From: Paenibacillus sp. 19GGS1-52
Lineage (GTDB): Bacteria; Bacillota; Bacilli; Paenibacillales; Paenibacillaceae
Direction of reading: 5' to 3'
Length of the DNA stretch: 64,000 nucleotides
Assembly: GCF_022369515.1 (NCBI RefSeq)
Contig: NZ_CP059724.1
Span: 2,356,001 to 2,420,000, forward strand
Positions 1 to 8,835 of the stretch are shown here, piece by piece. The notes under the pieces are model-generated. The model saw nothing but the letters and a program-made list of their open reading frames with translations, was not told where the DNA came from and did not search any database. Every line of letters starts with the position of its first letter. The first letter of the stretch is position 1. Position numbers and translations under genes: made by a program.

Positions 1-165
1 TTGGATTGGGAATTTATCCGTTGGATCTGGAACTTTAAGAAACGCTCCAGGTTGAAGATTGTTAGTGCACTGAGAGAAACTGACGGGGAGAAGCAGGTGA
101 TCATTCTGGATAGCCGTGCAAAGATTCAGATATTCTTGGAGCAACTCTCTTTTCGAGAAATTTGA
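1..165 (+). CDS. C-terminal end of an unidentified protein (cut by window edge)
   Basis: An open frame runs from the first base to a TGA at 163-165 and encodes 54 residues. The first codon is TTG, but nothing upstream is visible, so I cannot tell whether this is a start or the tail of a longer gene. The peptide is mixed in character: an aromatic, basic N-terminal part (Trp at residues 3, 8 and 10) followed by a short beta-like hydrophobic stretch. I do not recognise the family. It is co-directional with the transporter gene that begins 87 bases downstream. Confidence 0.4.
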   Translation: MDWEFIRWIWNFKKRSRLKIVSALRETDGEKQVIILDSRAKIQIFLEQLSFREI

Positions 166-252
166 CTTGTAGCGCTCACGTTGACTATGCTAATACAAAG
201 TAAAATCAGTTAACACTTTTGTACAAGTGTTTGCAGTCAGGGGGTTAGGGAA

Positions 253-1413
253 ATGGAGAGGCTGCAGGTCTGGCCGGAGAAGTTCAGAAAGTTTTTTTTG
301 AACAATAAATTTGTGGTATCCTTGCTTATTTTATTACTGATAGGAATTAATGTAATGGTATTCTCCAAGATATCGTTTATCTTTAAGCCTGTCATTGTAT
401 TGCTGCACACGGTAGCGGGGCCATTGTTGTTAACGGGTATCGCATATTACCTACTTAATCCGCTGGTAGACCGACTGGAGAGAAGAAGCGGGGTCAAACG
501 CGCGTATGGAATTGTAATTCTGTATTTGCTGATTGCCGGGATCATAACTCTGGTGCTGTTGACGGTTATTCCTATTATTCGCACCCAGTTAGTAGGCTTG
601 ATCGATAATTTCCCTAAGTACAGCGCTCAGATCCAGGAACAGTTCTGGGATATGACCGGCAGCAAGTTATTTGGGCAGATTCAGCAGAATGTAGGAACCG
701 ATTTTACGGATATTACGAGTAGGGTCACAACCTGGACTACGTCCTTCCTAAACAATGCTTTGAATGGTGTGGGAAGTTTTGTAGGAGCATTAACGGAGAT
801 TGTGCTGGCAGTGGTGACTACTCCATTTATATTATTTTACCTGCTTCGGGATGGGAAAAAGCTTCCTGAATTCATTCTGAGATTCATTCCTACAAGACTG
901 CAGCATCAGACTAAATTGGTCATGTCTGAAATGAATAGCCAAGTTGCTTCCTATATTCGTGGGCAAATTATCGTCAGCTGCTGTATCGGTGTGCTGCTTT
1001 ATATCGGCTATCTCATTATTGGTCTGGAGTATTCGCTTGTACTGGCAATAGCTGCTGCCTGTACTGCAGTTGTGCCCTATCTCGGTCCGGCGATTGCCAT
1101 TGCACCTGCCTTAATCGTAGCGTTAGTCACCTCACCGTTTATGTTCCTGAAGTTAGTCTTCGTCTGGACAGCCGTGCAGTTAATTGAAGGCAAGTTCATC
1201 TCGCCGCAAATTATGGGGAAGTCCCTGAAGATTCATCCGATCTCGATTATTTTTGTTATTATATTTGCCGGTAAAATGTTCGGAATTCTTGGCATCATCC
1301 TCGCAGTACCTGGTTATGCGGTATTCAAGGTAGTGTGTACACATGTCTTTCAGTATTTCCACTTACGTTCAGGGTTATATAATAAGATTGAAGAGGAAGA
1401 GGAAAAAGAATAA
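253..1413 (+). CDS. AI-2E family transporter (UPF0118 membrane protein)
   Basis: The 386-residue protein is an integral membrane protein of the AI-2E exporter family (YueF, YtvI and YubA type in Bacillus). It has two hydrophobic segments near residues 20-75, a third near 85-110, a soluble middle part at about 110-170, and a cluster of C-terminal helices at about 180-370 with the Gly/Pro-rich family signature (VVPYLGPAIAIAPA). The tail is strongly acidic (EEEEE). The family was named after TqsA, but members also transport ions or other small molecules, so the substrate is unknown. The start ATG at 253 follows a GGGGG/TAGGG-type ribosome binding site. The esterase gene starts 18 bases after the stop and may be cotranscribed. 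Confidence 0.85.
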   Translation: MERLQVWPEKFRKFFLNNKFVVSLLILLLIGINVMVFSKISFIFKPVIVLLHTVAGPLLLTGIAYYLLNPLVDRLERRSGVKRAYGIVILYLLIAGIITLVLLTVIPIIRTQLVGLIDNFPKYSAQIQEQFWDMTGSKLFGQIQQNVGTDFTDITSRVTTWTTSFLNNALNGVGSFVGALTEIVLAVVTTPFILFYLLRDGKKLPEFILRFIPTRLQHQTKLVMSEMNSQVASYIRGQIIVSCCIGVLLYIGYLIIGLEYSLVLAIAAACTAVVPYLGPAIAIAPALIVALVTSPFMFLKLVFVWTAVQLIEGKFISPQIMGKSLKIHPISIIFVIIFAGKMFGILGIILAVPGYAVFKVVCTHVFQYFHLRSGLYNKIEEEEEKE

Positions 1414-1431
1414 CACGAAAGGATGATTGCA

Positions 1432-2913
1432 ATGAAAGGACCTGTAGCAGTAACCACTTACGGTGAACTTCAAGGAAGACAAGAGAATGGCGTAAACGTC
1501 TGGCGCGGTGTCCCTTTTGCACAACCTCCTGTCGGAGAGCTTCGCTTTCGTGCGCCGCAGCCACCGGAGTCCTGGATTGGACTCCGAGACGCTTCCGAAT
1601 TCGGTCCGGTCAGCCCGCAGCCCCTAGATAGCCGGGGTACCCGATTTGGCGGGGGGAATCCGCCACATTCGGAGGATTGCCTCTACTTAAATATTTGGGC
1701 ACCTGCTAATGGTGGCAAAGAGCTGCCGGTTATGGTCTGGATTCATGGCGGGACCTTTATTACTGGAGCAGGCAGTCAACCGTTATTCGATGGGACCAGC
1801 TTTGCTGCCCGTGGCAATGTCATTGTGGTATCTATAAACTACCGGCTTGGACCGTTTGGATTTCTGCATTTATCTCCACTGGGAGACGGATTAGCCTCCA
1901 ATCAAGGACTGCTGGATCAGATCGCGGCGCTCACGTGGGTGCAGCGTGATATTGCTGCCTTTGGCGGCGATCCCAAGCGTGTAACGGTATTCGGTGAGTC
2001 CGCAGGCAGCATGAGTATTGCTGCCTTGCTGGCGATGCCTGCCGCGAAAGGTTTGTTCGCTGGTGCAATCATGCAAAGCGGAGCGGCCCAAACGCTGCAG
2101 TCCGGACAGGCGGATGCTATTGCAGCTGCATTGCTGGCCGAGCTTGGGATCTTTTCCGCTAGCGGGGCTGGATTGCTCCGTTCTCTTCCGGCAGAGACGA
2201 TTATTGCAGCCGCTGAACGAATGACCTACAAGCTGTCCGGCGATTCACTCAGCATGTTCTTTCAGCCGGTAATTGAACCGTTCACACTGCCGGAGAATCC
2301 GGCGGATGCCTTAGCGAAGGGTTCGGCAAGTGGCATCCCGCTGCTCATTGGAACCAATCGGCATGAGGGGAATCTGTTCTTTCGTGAGGGTTCCGCAGCT
2401 GGCTTCGAGCAATCACTTCAAGCACTCGAACTGCTTATGGGAACAGGGAATCTGTCAGAGGTCGCTCGCCATTATCCAGCATCATGGGAGGGGCAGGCTG
2501 AAATCCTGACGGATCTTTACTTCTGGAGTAGTTCGGTAGTCTTCGCAGAGAGTCAACAGGCTCATGCTCCTGTCTGGATGTACCGGTTCGACTGGATCGT
2601 TCCCGGTCATCCGTTTTTTGGCAAAGCAGTACACGGTGCGGAAATCGCCTATGTGTTTAATAATCTGTCTTTATTGTCACAGTTTGGATTAGAGATTACA
2701 CCTTCTATGACAAGTATGGCAGAAGCTATGCAGGAGGCTTGGATTGCTTTTGCGCACTGCGGAGATCCAGGCACGACTCAACAACCTTGGCCGCAATACA
2801 GACCGGGGGATCGTGCTACTCTTATTTTTGATAAAAAAATTCGTATTGTGCATGATCCTGAACCGGAGAAGCGTAAGCGTCTAATCCATAATATGGGGAG
2901 GAACAGTCTATGA
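1432..2913 (+). CDS. Type B carboxylesterase (alpha/beta hydrolase, PnbA-like)
   Basis: The 493-residue protein has the full type B carboxylesterase plan. There is an N-terminal RGVPFAQPPVGELRF block, the EDCLYLNIW signature near residue 82, an oxyanion-hole HGG motif near residue 107, and the nucleophile Ser in GESAGS near residue 190. The acid Glu is in NRHEGN near residue 311 and the catalytic His is in AVHGAE near residue 400. It should hydrolyse carboxylic esters in the cytoplasm, since no signal peptide is present; B. subtilis PnbA is the closest characterised type. An ATG lies at 1423, but the AAAGGA ribosome binding site at 1418-1423 fits the ATG at 1432. The gene overlaps the next by four bases (ATGA). 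Confidence 0.9.
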   Translation: MKGPVAVTTYGELQGRQENGVNVWRGVPFAQPPVGELRFRAPQPPESWIGLRDASEFGPVSPQPLDSRGTRFGGGNPPHSEDCLYLNIWAPANGGKELPVMVWIHGGTFITGAGSQPLFDGTSFAARGNVIVVSINYRLGPFGFLHLSPLGDGLASNQGLLDQIAALTWVQRDIAAFGGDPKRVTVFGESAGSMSIAALLAMPAAKGLFAGAIMQSGAAQTLQSGQADAIAAALLAELGIFSASGAGLLRSLPAETIIAAAERMTYKLSGDSLSMFFQPVIEPFTLPENPADALAKGSASGIPLLIGTNRHEGNLFFREGSAAGFEQSLQALELLMGTGNLSEVARHYPASWEGQAEILTDLYFWSSSVVFAESQQAHAPVWMYRFDWIVPGHPFFGKAVHGAEIAYVFNNLSLLSQFGLEITPSMTSMAEAMQEAWIAFAHCGDPGTTQQPWPQYRPGDRATLIFDKKIRIVHDPEPEKRKRLIHNMGRNSL

Positions 2914-3401
2914 CAGCTATCCAGGAGGCAGGACACAGGCATCTACAACGTGTATTAAGCCATACTCACTGGGCTAATCTAGAGATATTAGCGGCATTGC
3001 AGAAAGCAGATACTGTACCGGAGAAGTTAATCTCGGTATTTGGCCATCTGCTCTCCGCGGAAAAGGTCTGGCTGGAACGCCTGAATGAAAGAGACAGCTC
3101 ATCCTTGAGCATCTGGCCCATCTCTCGGCTTGCGGAGTGTGGGGCTCTCATTCAGGAGAATTATAGCGGATATCTGATGTTCCTAGAACAGCTTAAGGAT
3201 ACCGATTTGGATACCCTGATCCCTTACCAGAACAGTAAAGGAATAGCTTTTAGCACATCTATTTTTGATATTTTGAGTCATGTATCCTTGCACGGAAGCT
3301 ATCATCGCGGTCAGATCTCCTCGTACCTGCGTTTGGAAGGTTATGAGCCTGTAAATACGGATTATATAAACTTTTCTAGACTTGAGGAATACGAAGCTTA
3401 A
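2910..3401 (+). CDS. DinB-family protein
   Basis: The 163-residue protein fits the DinB/YfiT four-helix-bundle family. It has an N-terminal helix with THWAN, a first metal-type His in FGHLLSAEK near residue 46, and the C-terminal pair in HVSLHGSYHRGQI near residues 126-135. These three histidines form the usual divalent-metal site. Family members include damage-induced proteins and bacillithiol or mycothiol S-transferases, but sequence alone does not show which activity applies. The ATGA overlap with the esterase stop indicates translational coupling. A terminator follows at 3421-3472. Confidence 0.8.
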   Translation: MTAIQEAGHRHLQRVLSHTHWANLEILAALQKADTVPEKLISVFGHLLSAEKVWLERLNERDSSSLSIWPISRLAECGALIQENYSGYLMFLEQLKDTDLDTLIPYQNSKGIAFSTSIFDILSHVSLHGSYHRGQISSYLRLEGYEPVNTDYINFSRLEEYEA

Positions 3402-3420
3402 AGATCATCCCATAATATAC

Positions 3421-3475
3421 AAAAGGGTCGTATTCAAAGTCATGACAAATGGCTTCGGGTACGACCTCTTTTGTG
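3421..3475. terminator. Bidirectional intrinsic terminator
   Basis: An arm AAAAGGGTCGTA (3421-3432) pairs, with one bulge, with TACGACCTCTTTT (3460-3472). The A-run on the left and T-run on the right let it serve both the DinB gene (+) and the convergent amidase gene (-). Confidence 0.8.
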
Positions 3476-3494
3476 TGTTAGTAGAACTGCTCAG

Positions 3495-5048
3495 CTATAG
3501 CCCCAAATACTCTTTAATACCGGCAACTACTGCCGCGGCTATCCGCTGCTGATAATCAGCCGAATAGAGCAGAGACTCATCATTGGCATTACTTAAATAT
3601 CCGCATTCGAGCAGAATGGCGGGCATTTTGGTTTCTCTTGTGACATATAGACTGCTCTTGCGTATACCACGGTCTGAAAGTCCACTGGCGGGAACAAGAT
3701 GTTTGTGCACAGTAGTGGCGAATTGTAGACTTTCTGGACGAGAGTAATACGTCTCGAAGCCACTAGGATTGCTTGTACTGCCTGTCGGAATACTATTGGC
3801 ATGGATGGAGAGGAAGAGATCAGCCTTTAAATCGTTGGCAATCTTGGCTCTTTGCTGCAAAGTGGGATAGCTATCATCACTGCGGGTGAGCACAAAAGCG
3901 ATATTGGGTTCATTTTTCAGTAATTCCGCTACTTTTAGCACTGTTGCTAGAGTGAAATCCTTCTCGCTGTGTTTATTGAGACTGACGCTTCCGGGGTCCT
4001 TTCCACCATGGCCGGCATCAATGACAACCAGGCGTTTGCCTGAAGTAGCAGGTGGGGTTGCAGAGGGAAAAGTAATACCTGCCGGATCTGCAATTGTAGT
4101 AGCAGTGCCTGTTGGTGAGGCAGGATCAATTCCTGTTCCGTTAAGATCAATAATAATAAGTCCGTCATTGTTATTAATCACACTATAAGTTTTGGCGCTA
4201 TTTAGATCAATGACCACCCGAATCGCTGCTGGCGAATTGCTGAACAAGGAATACCGGACAGCGGAGACATCTGGATATCCTGTAACAACCATCTGTCCAC
4301 TCTGACTGTTGGCGAGAGACTGACTCTGACTGAAGCTCGGTGCAAAACGGGTGTTTGGCAAATCTATAACAATCCGGTCTTTAGCAGTCATAGTGAATGT
4401 ACTCGGGGACAAATTGCCATTCACGGCAATAATAAGCCGGTTGTCACTGAAGCTGAGATTGGTCAACTCTGCCTGATTAGTGTGTTCGCTTGCAGACTCC
4501 CCATCAGCGGGTGATCCGCTAATCTCTGTTTTGGTCTCGGGCAGGAGAGAAGGTTCGGAATCCGGTACAGCTACCTGATTGGTTGCAGTAGAAGCGTTAT
4601 ACCCTGCAGCCTTAGCAGTTGAAGTGAGATATACCGTTTTGGTAAGGTTATCCCAACCCACCGTAGTACCTGTCTCCTCCCCAACGAATCTCAAAGGAAC
4701 AAGAGTAATGCTCCCGCTGAGAAAAGGAGGGTTATCCAGTTGCACCTGCCTGCCGGAGACCTCAGCCGTTGTATTATTCACAACTAGCTTTAGCGTCGTA
4801 TTAGCCTGCTCAATGATCGCTGTCTTTGTGACATTATCCCATTTCACTGAATAACCAAGCTGTTCGGTTACGAGTCGAAGCGGAACCATAACACTACCGT
4901 TTACAATCTGCACTTGGGCATCTTTTGAGATCGTAAGCTCGTTACCATCCAGGTTAATATGTGTCTCGACAGATTCGGCATGACTGCTTCGCGGGAATAC
5001 CACTATCAACAGGATCAGTAGCATCGCCAAAAAACCATATTTCTTCAT
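3495..5048 (-). CDS. Secreted N-acetylmuramoyl-L-alanine amidase with stalk and AMIN domains
   Basis: The 517-residue exported cell-wall hydrolase has a signal peptide at residues 1-24. Two copper-amine-oxidase-like stalk repeats follow at about 30-145 (VPLRLVTEQLGYSVKWD and VPLRFVGEETG). An AMIN-type beta domain lies at about 195-310, then a Ser/Thr/Pro linker, then an Amidase_3 domain at about 340-515. The zinc-site motifs are visible: VVIDAGHGGKDPG (His), a Glu in the HSEKDF region, SIHAN (His) and LLECGYLSN (catalytic Glu). Amidase_3 enzymes cleave the lactyl-Ala bond between glycan and stem peptide. The stalk and AMIN domains probably hold it in the wall. It is convergent with the DinB gene and shares its terminator. 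Confidence 0.92.
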   Translation of the reverse strand: MKKYGFLAMLLILLIVVFPRSSHAESVETHINLDGNELTISKDAQVQIVNGSVMVPLRLVTEQLGYSVKWDNVTKTAIIEQANTTLKLVVNNTTAEVSGRQVQLDNPPFLSGSITLVPLRFVGEETGTTVGWDNLTKTVYLTSTAKAAGYNASTATNQVAVPDSEPSLLPETKTEISGSPADGESASEHTNQAELTNLSFSDNRLIIAVNGNLSPSTFTMTAKDRIVIDLPNTRFAPSFSQSQSLANSQSGQMVVTGYPDVSAVRYSLFSNSPAAIRVVIDLNSAKTYSVINNNDGLIIIDLNGTGIDPASPTGTATTIADPAGITFPSATPPATSGKRLVVIDAGHGGKDPGSVSLNKHSEKDFTLATVLKVAELLKNEPNIAFVLTRSDDSYPTLQQRAKIANDLKADLFLSIHANSIPTGSTSNPSGFETYYSRPESLQFATTVHKHLVPASGLSDRGIRKSSLYVTRETKMPAILLECGYLSNANDESLLYSADYQQRIAAAVVAGIKEYLGL

Positions 5049-5386
5049 GTGTAATCCCTACCATCCCTGTTTATTGGTCCTATGTATTATTCCTGCGTAT
5101 TTTCTTTGCTGCCACAAGTGGCACATATAATGCTTTAACGACAAATGTTGGCAAAAGTTGCGGGACATTTTAGCTGGGAATATGATTATTTAGACAAGGA
5201 GAATAAGGTCTGATCATAGGAGTTATATCGGTAAATAAATAGGAGAAATGAACAGCGGATTTCCTGTCGAATGCTGCTTTAAATGCTGTATTTTGTGAAA
5301 CAACTATGTATATTTTCATAAAGGACTAGACGAAACGGCAGATGAGGTTTATCCTAAGATTGTGAAAAAAATAACGGAATACAAGA
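5049..5386. other. Divergent intergenic region without a gene
   Basis: This stretch separates the minus-strand amidase start from the plus-strand FMN riboswitch. It is AT-rich and must hold both promoters, but I found no convincing -35/-10 pair with good spacing and no conserved open frame. Confidence 0.5.
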
Positions 5387-5387
5387 T

Positions 5388-5535
5388 TCTCGGGGTAAGG
5401 TGAAATTCCTGACCGGCGGTGATGTTCAAAGCGAACTAAGCCCGCGACTCGTTTTCTCTTTTCTACAGAGGAAGCGACTGATCTGGTGCCATTCCAGAGC
5501 CGACGGTAAAGTCCGGATGGGAGAGGATCATAAGA
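5388..5535 (+). promoter_or_regulatory. FMN riboswitch (RFN element) upstream of a DMT transporter
   Basis: The RFN core is visible in order: GGGGTAAGGTGAAATTCC, then GACCGGCGGTGATG, AAGCCCGCGA, a variable stem, CTGGTGCCATTCCAG, AGCCGACGGTAAAGTC and GGATGGGAGAGGAT. It lies 127 bases ahead of the transporter ATG and is followed by a strong terminator at 5579-5618, the normal arrangement for transcription attenuation by FMN in Firmicutes. It implies that the transporter is made when flavin is low. Confidence 0.95.
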
Positions 5536-5578
5536 TAAAGGCGCCAGGAGTCCTTCCTGTCAGCCTTTATTGATAATG

Positions 5579-5618
5579 GCCCCCGAACACTACCCTTTAG
5601 GGTAATTCGGGGGCTTTT
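5579..5618 (+). terminator. Attenuator terminator of the FMN riboswitch
   Basis: GCCCCCGAA (5579-5587) pairs with TTCGGGGGC (5606-5614), with an inner TACCC/GGGTA stem, followed by TTTT. It sits between the aptamer and the transporter ribosome binding site. Confidence 0.9.
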
Positions 5619-5661
5619 GGTCTCTTATCGAGGGTTTGTATCGACAAGGAGAATTGGAATT

Positions 5662-6621
5662 ATGAGTAATGTAACTGCTACATCATCCGAAGTTCGTACA
5701 GCACCTTTACGCAGTGGTTTTTGGCTGGTTGTGCTGGGTGCAGCATTGTGGGGCGTTGACCCGCTGTTTCGCATCATATTGCTAAGATCGCTGACCTCCT
5801 CGCAAATTGTCCTGCTGGAGCATGTGGTGCTTTTCCTGGCTGCTGCACCAGTGTTGTGGCGCCATCGCGCCGAGCTAAAAGGCATCCGCCTCCGTCAGGC
5901 AGGGGCATTATTGGTTGTTTCCTGGGGTGGATCTGCCGTAGCCACGATCCTGTTCACCATGGCTTTATCCAGCGGAGATCTGAATGCGGTACTCCTGCTG
6001 CAAAAGCTGCAGCCGCTGTTCGCCATCGGACTCGCCGCTCTAATCCTTAAAGAACGTCTGCCCAAAAATTTTGGGCCATTGATCTTAGTGGCACTGGCAG
6101 GCACGTATTTACTAACTTTTGGCTGGAGTATTCCTTTTGGACATGTTAACAGTTTTATTGGTGTCAGCAGTCTGATGGCGCTGGGAGCAGCCGCACTCTG
6201 GGGCGGTTCAACTGTAATGGGACGTTATCTGCTCGGCTCCATGAAATACGAGACCGTGACTTCGCTGCGCTTCATTATGGCCTTGCCTTTGCTGTTTGTG
6301 ATCACCAGTCTGGAGAATGCTCCGTGGCAGATTCATGGCGGATTGGGTACTTCGGCTGCGATTGCGATCAACCTGCTGCTGCAGGCGTTGCTGCCCGGAT
6401 TGCTCAGTATGCTGCTGTATTATAAAGGGCTCAGCACGACCAAAGCTTCCTTTGCTACCTTGGCGGAGCTCAGCTTCCCTATGACAGGCATAGTCCTTAA
6501 CTGGATGGTGTTCGGTCAGTTGGTTACCCTACCGCAAATTATCGGTTTTGCGCTAATCTGGACGGCGTTATTCTTTATATCCAGCCAGCAGCCTAAACCG
6601 CAGATACTACCCCAAGCGTAG
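5662..6621 (+). CDS. EamA/DMT-superfamily transporter under FMN control (probable flavin-related uptake)
   Basis: The 319-residue protein has about ten hydrophobic segments in two homologous EamA halves (roughly residues 20-140 and 165-300), with the LKERL motif at the end of the first half and a WGGSTVMGRYLL start to the second. DMT proteins move small metabolites across the cytoplasmic membrane. The frame extends upstream to a TTG at 5617 inside the terminator, but AAGGAG at 5646-5651 points to the ATG at 5662. The only specific clue to substrate is the FMN riboswitch in its leader. DMT-type riboflavin transporters (RibN, ImpX) are known elsewhere, so riboflavin or a flavin precursor is the best inference. 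Confidence 0.85.
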   Translation: MSNVTATSSEVRTAPLRSGFWLVVLGAALWGVDPLFRIILLRSLTSSQIVLLEHVVLFLAAAPVLWRHRAELKGIRLRQAGALLVVSWGGSAVATILFTMALSSGDLNAVLLLQKLQPLFAIGLAALILKERLPKNFGPLILVALAGTYLLTFGWSIPFGHVNSFIGVSSLMALGAAALWGGSTVMGRYLLGSMKYETVTSLRFIMALPLLFVITSLENAPWQIHGGLGTSAAIAINLLLQALLPGLLSMLLYYKGLSTTKASFATLAELSFPMTGIVLNWMVFGQLVTLPQIIGFALIWTALFFISSQQPKPQILPQA

Positions 6622-6654
6622 CCTAGTTCAGATAACTGAATTTAACATAGTACG

Positions 6655-6700
6655 AGGGATGTCTTAGAGGCCAAATGGTTTTTAGGATATCCCTTTTTTT
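6655..6700 (+). terminator. Intrinsic terminator after the DMT transporter
   Basis: AGGGAT (6655-6660) pairs with ATCCCT (6689-6694), with extra pairs inside, and is followed by seven T residues. Confidence 0.75.
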
Positions 6701-7092
6701 GTATAGAGGTAAGAATTTAGAGGTTTCATCCATTTCTTCTTGAATAGAATGCTAAAACTGCAGAAATGTTTCAGGAGTGATCTATGGTGTCTTTTATGGA
6801 GCGTTTACAATAAGAAAGTTACGATGCAAAGTAAGAGCATTAGTACAGAACAAACGCAGTACAATGCTTTTCTGATGCGGAATATCGCCTATGTGGAAGT
6901 CACAGTCACTGGAATGAACAGGTAGGAAATGGGCTGCTGCAAACGATGTGAAAATATGGGGAGTGCCTGCCTATCACACGTTTTGGGGATTTGTGCCAAG
7001 CGTTGCTGTGCAGTCTGCTTTTTTGGCTATGCGTCGGCAGGTATTGTTTGTACAATAAGAGCTACGACAATACGCTGGGGTGTGAAGAGAAA
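6701..7092 (+). other. Intergenic stretch without a supported gene
   Basis: Nearly 400 bases lie between the transporter terminator and the histidine kinase. Small open frames exist here, but none has both a ribosome binding site and a protein-like composition. No riboswitch core was recognised. It may hold the promoter of the two-component operon. Confidence 0.45.
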
Positions 7093-8832
7093 GTGTATAA
7101 ATTCAATTTATTTACCAAAATCGTCAGTGTGATGGTCATCTTACTGATTCCAATTACACTTCTTTATATTTATTCCAATAAGACGACTACTGATGTACTG
7201 CGGAGTGAGCTGAATACATCGAATAGTGATCAATTGCGCTTTTTTCAGAACCAGGTGGAGTCTAATATGGAATTGCTGGCCTCATGGCCTATTCTGTTGA
7301 TCCATGATCCGGATATTCTCAGTCTCAAGGATGAGCAGTTGGAGCTTGGGCAGCTGAATCTTCATACTATGAATCTGATCAAACGGATTCAGACCAAAAT
7401 CAGCATTCAAGAAAGCTCCTCCAATTGGAAGAGCAAATTATATCTCTTTTCCCCGTCTTTACAACGGCTCGTTGTTGAGAATGATGTCACAACCTATAAA
7501 GATGCAGATTTATTGCAGGAAGTGAAAGCAGGCTGGCAGGTGAATAAGCTGCAGGATCAGAGTGGGGATCGATTTCTGTTCTCCTGGTTCTCTTTCACGC
7601 CGTTTATGTCCGAATTCTCTCCCAAGAAGGTCAACTCTATCATGAAGGTAGAATTCGACAGCCGGATTATAGAGGATATGCTGGATAAATTCAAAAGTGA
7701 TGGTCGTAGAGATCCCTTCTACTACAAACAAGGGACCGGGCTGATTTATAACCACAGCGCTAACCTGTTATTTGTCAATAAACTGGTCAGACGGCTGGAG
7801 CAGAAGCAGATAATGGGAAGTGAGAACCAGACGCTGGATATTGAGGGTGAATCCTACAGTGTTAATATTGTATATTCTGATAAAATGGGCTGGTATTTGA
7901 TCGATTATATTCCCTTGTCAGAAATATTACAGCCCATTCATACCTCGAATCGCTTATTTTACATATCCGTCAGTGCTTTGCTGTTAATGGGCAGTTTGAT
8001 AGCCTATTTATTATATGTCCAGGTGCAGGTGCCTGTAAGACATTTGATAGGGGGCTTTCAAAGGCTGAAACAGGGTGACTATTCGGCCCGGGTCGAACTC
8101 AAGGGGAAGAATGAATTCAGCTTTCTATCCGGTCGGTTTAACAGTATGGTTGAACAAACTCAAGAGCTGATCGAGAACGTCTTGATGGAGAAAATTCACG
8201 TGCGGGAAGCACGGCTGAAGCAGCTGCAATCACAGATCAATCCGCATTTTTTCTATAATTGCTTGTCCTTTATTACAAGTATGGCGAAGCTCGAGAATAT
8301 GGGGGCTGTTGTTGCCATGTCGCATAATCTATCCCGCTACTATAGATACACGACAAGACAGGAACGTGATTTGGTAGCTTTATCGGAAGAGACGGAATTT
8401 GTGACTCACTACCTGGAAATTCAGGGGATGAGAATGAGCAGACTTCAATATACGGTAAATATACCGCCCCAAATGCTGAAACTGGAGCTTCCTCCATTAG
8501 TGCTGCAGCCGCTGGTTGAGAATGCAATTTTGCATGGAATCCAACCGTTGGCTGAAGCAGGAAGGGTACGGATCACTGGCTATTGCAGCGGGAAAGTGAT
8601 GATGTTAACAGTTGAAGATGATGGCCAAGGCATGAATGCGGAGGACAGAGCTGAACTGGAGAGCCGGCTGGGTCAGCCGATGACGGAAGAGATGAGTTGC
8701 GGACTTTGGAATGTATACCAGAGAATGAGGCTGCGATTCGGGGATCAGGCGAGTTTGACCTTTACGGCTTCACCACTCGGGGGATTACAAGCTACACTGC
8801 AATGGCTGCTGCCATCAAATCAGGGAGGATAA
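7093..8832 (+). CDS. YesM-type sensor histidine kinase
   Basis: The 579-residue kinase (from GTG 7093) has a membrane segment at about residues 11-30, an extracytoplasmic sensory region to about 290, a second membrane segment near 295-320, and a HAMP linker at about 320-375. The His_kinase domain carries the phosphoacceptor in INPHFFYN near residue 385. A HATPase_c domain has VENAILHG and DDGQGM. This is the family that senses sugars or cell-wall stress and pairs with AraC-type YesN regulators. The frame continues upstream to TTG 6991, but that extension is Cys-rich and unlike the family; the GTG 7093 start leaves a normal basic N-terminus. Four bases separate it from the regulator gene. Confidence 0.88.
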   Translation: MYKFNLFTKIVSVMVILLIPITLLYIYSNKTTTDVLRSELNTSNSDQLRFFQNQVESNMELLASWPILLIHDPDILSLKDEQLELGQLNLHTMNLIKRIQTKISIQESSSNWKSKLYLFSPSLQRLVVENDVTTYKDADLLQEVKAGWQVNKLQDQSGDRFLFSWFSFTPFMSEFSPKKVNSIMKVEFDSRIIEDMLDKFKSDGRRDPFYYKQGTGLIYNHSANLLFVNKLVRRLEQKQIMGSENQTLDIEGESYSVNIVYSDKMGWYLIDYIPLSEILQPIHTSNRLFYISVSALLLMGSLIAYLLYVQVQVPVRHLIGGFQRLKQGDYSARVELKGKNEFSFLSGRFNSMVEQTQELIENVLMEKIHVREARLKQLQSQINPHFFYNCLSFITSMAKLENMGAVVAMSHNLSRYYRYTTRQERDLVALSEETEFVTHYLEIQGMRMSRLQYTVNIPPQMLKLELPPLVLQPLVENAILHGIQPLAEAGRVRITGYCSGKVMMLTVEDDGQGMNAEDRAELESRLGQPMTEEMSCGLWNVYQRMRLRFGDQASLTFTASPLGGLQATLQWLLPSNQGG

Positions 8833-8835
8833 GCG

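Noticed and set aside
166..252. Promoter for the AI-2E transporter (TTGACT at 181) and the ACACTT/AAGTGT palindrome at 213-230
   Set aside because: The -35 candidate has no -10 box at correct spacing, and a short palindrome alone is not enough to call an operator.
6740..7092. Short open frames upstream of the histidine kinase
   Set aside because: They lack ribosome binding sites or have Cys-rich, non-protein-like composition. The kinase extension to TTG 6991 is also rejected in favour of GTG 7093.
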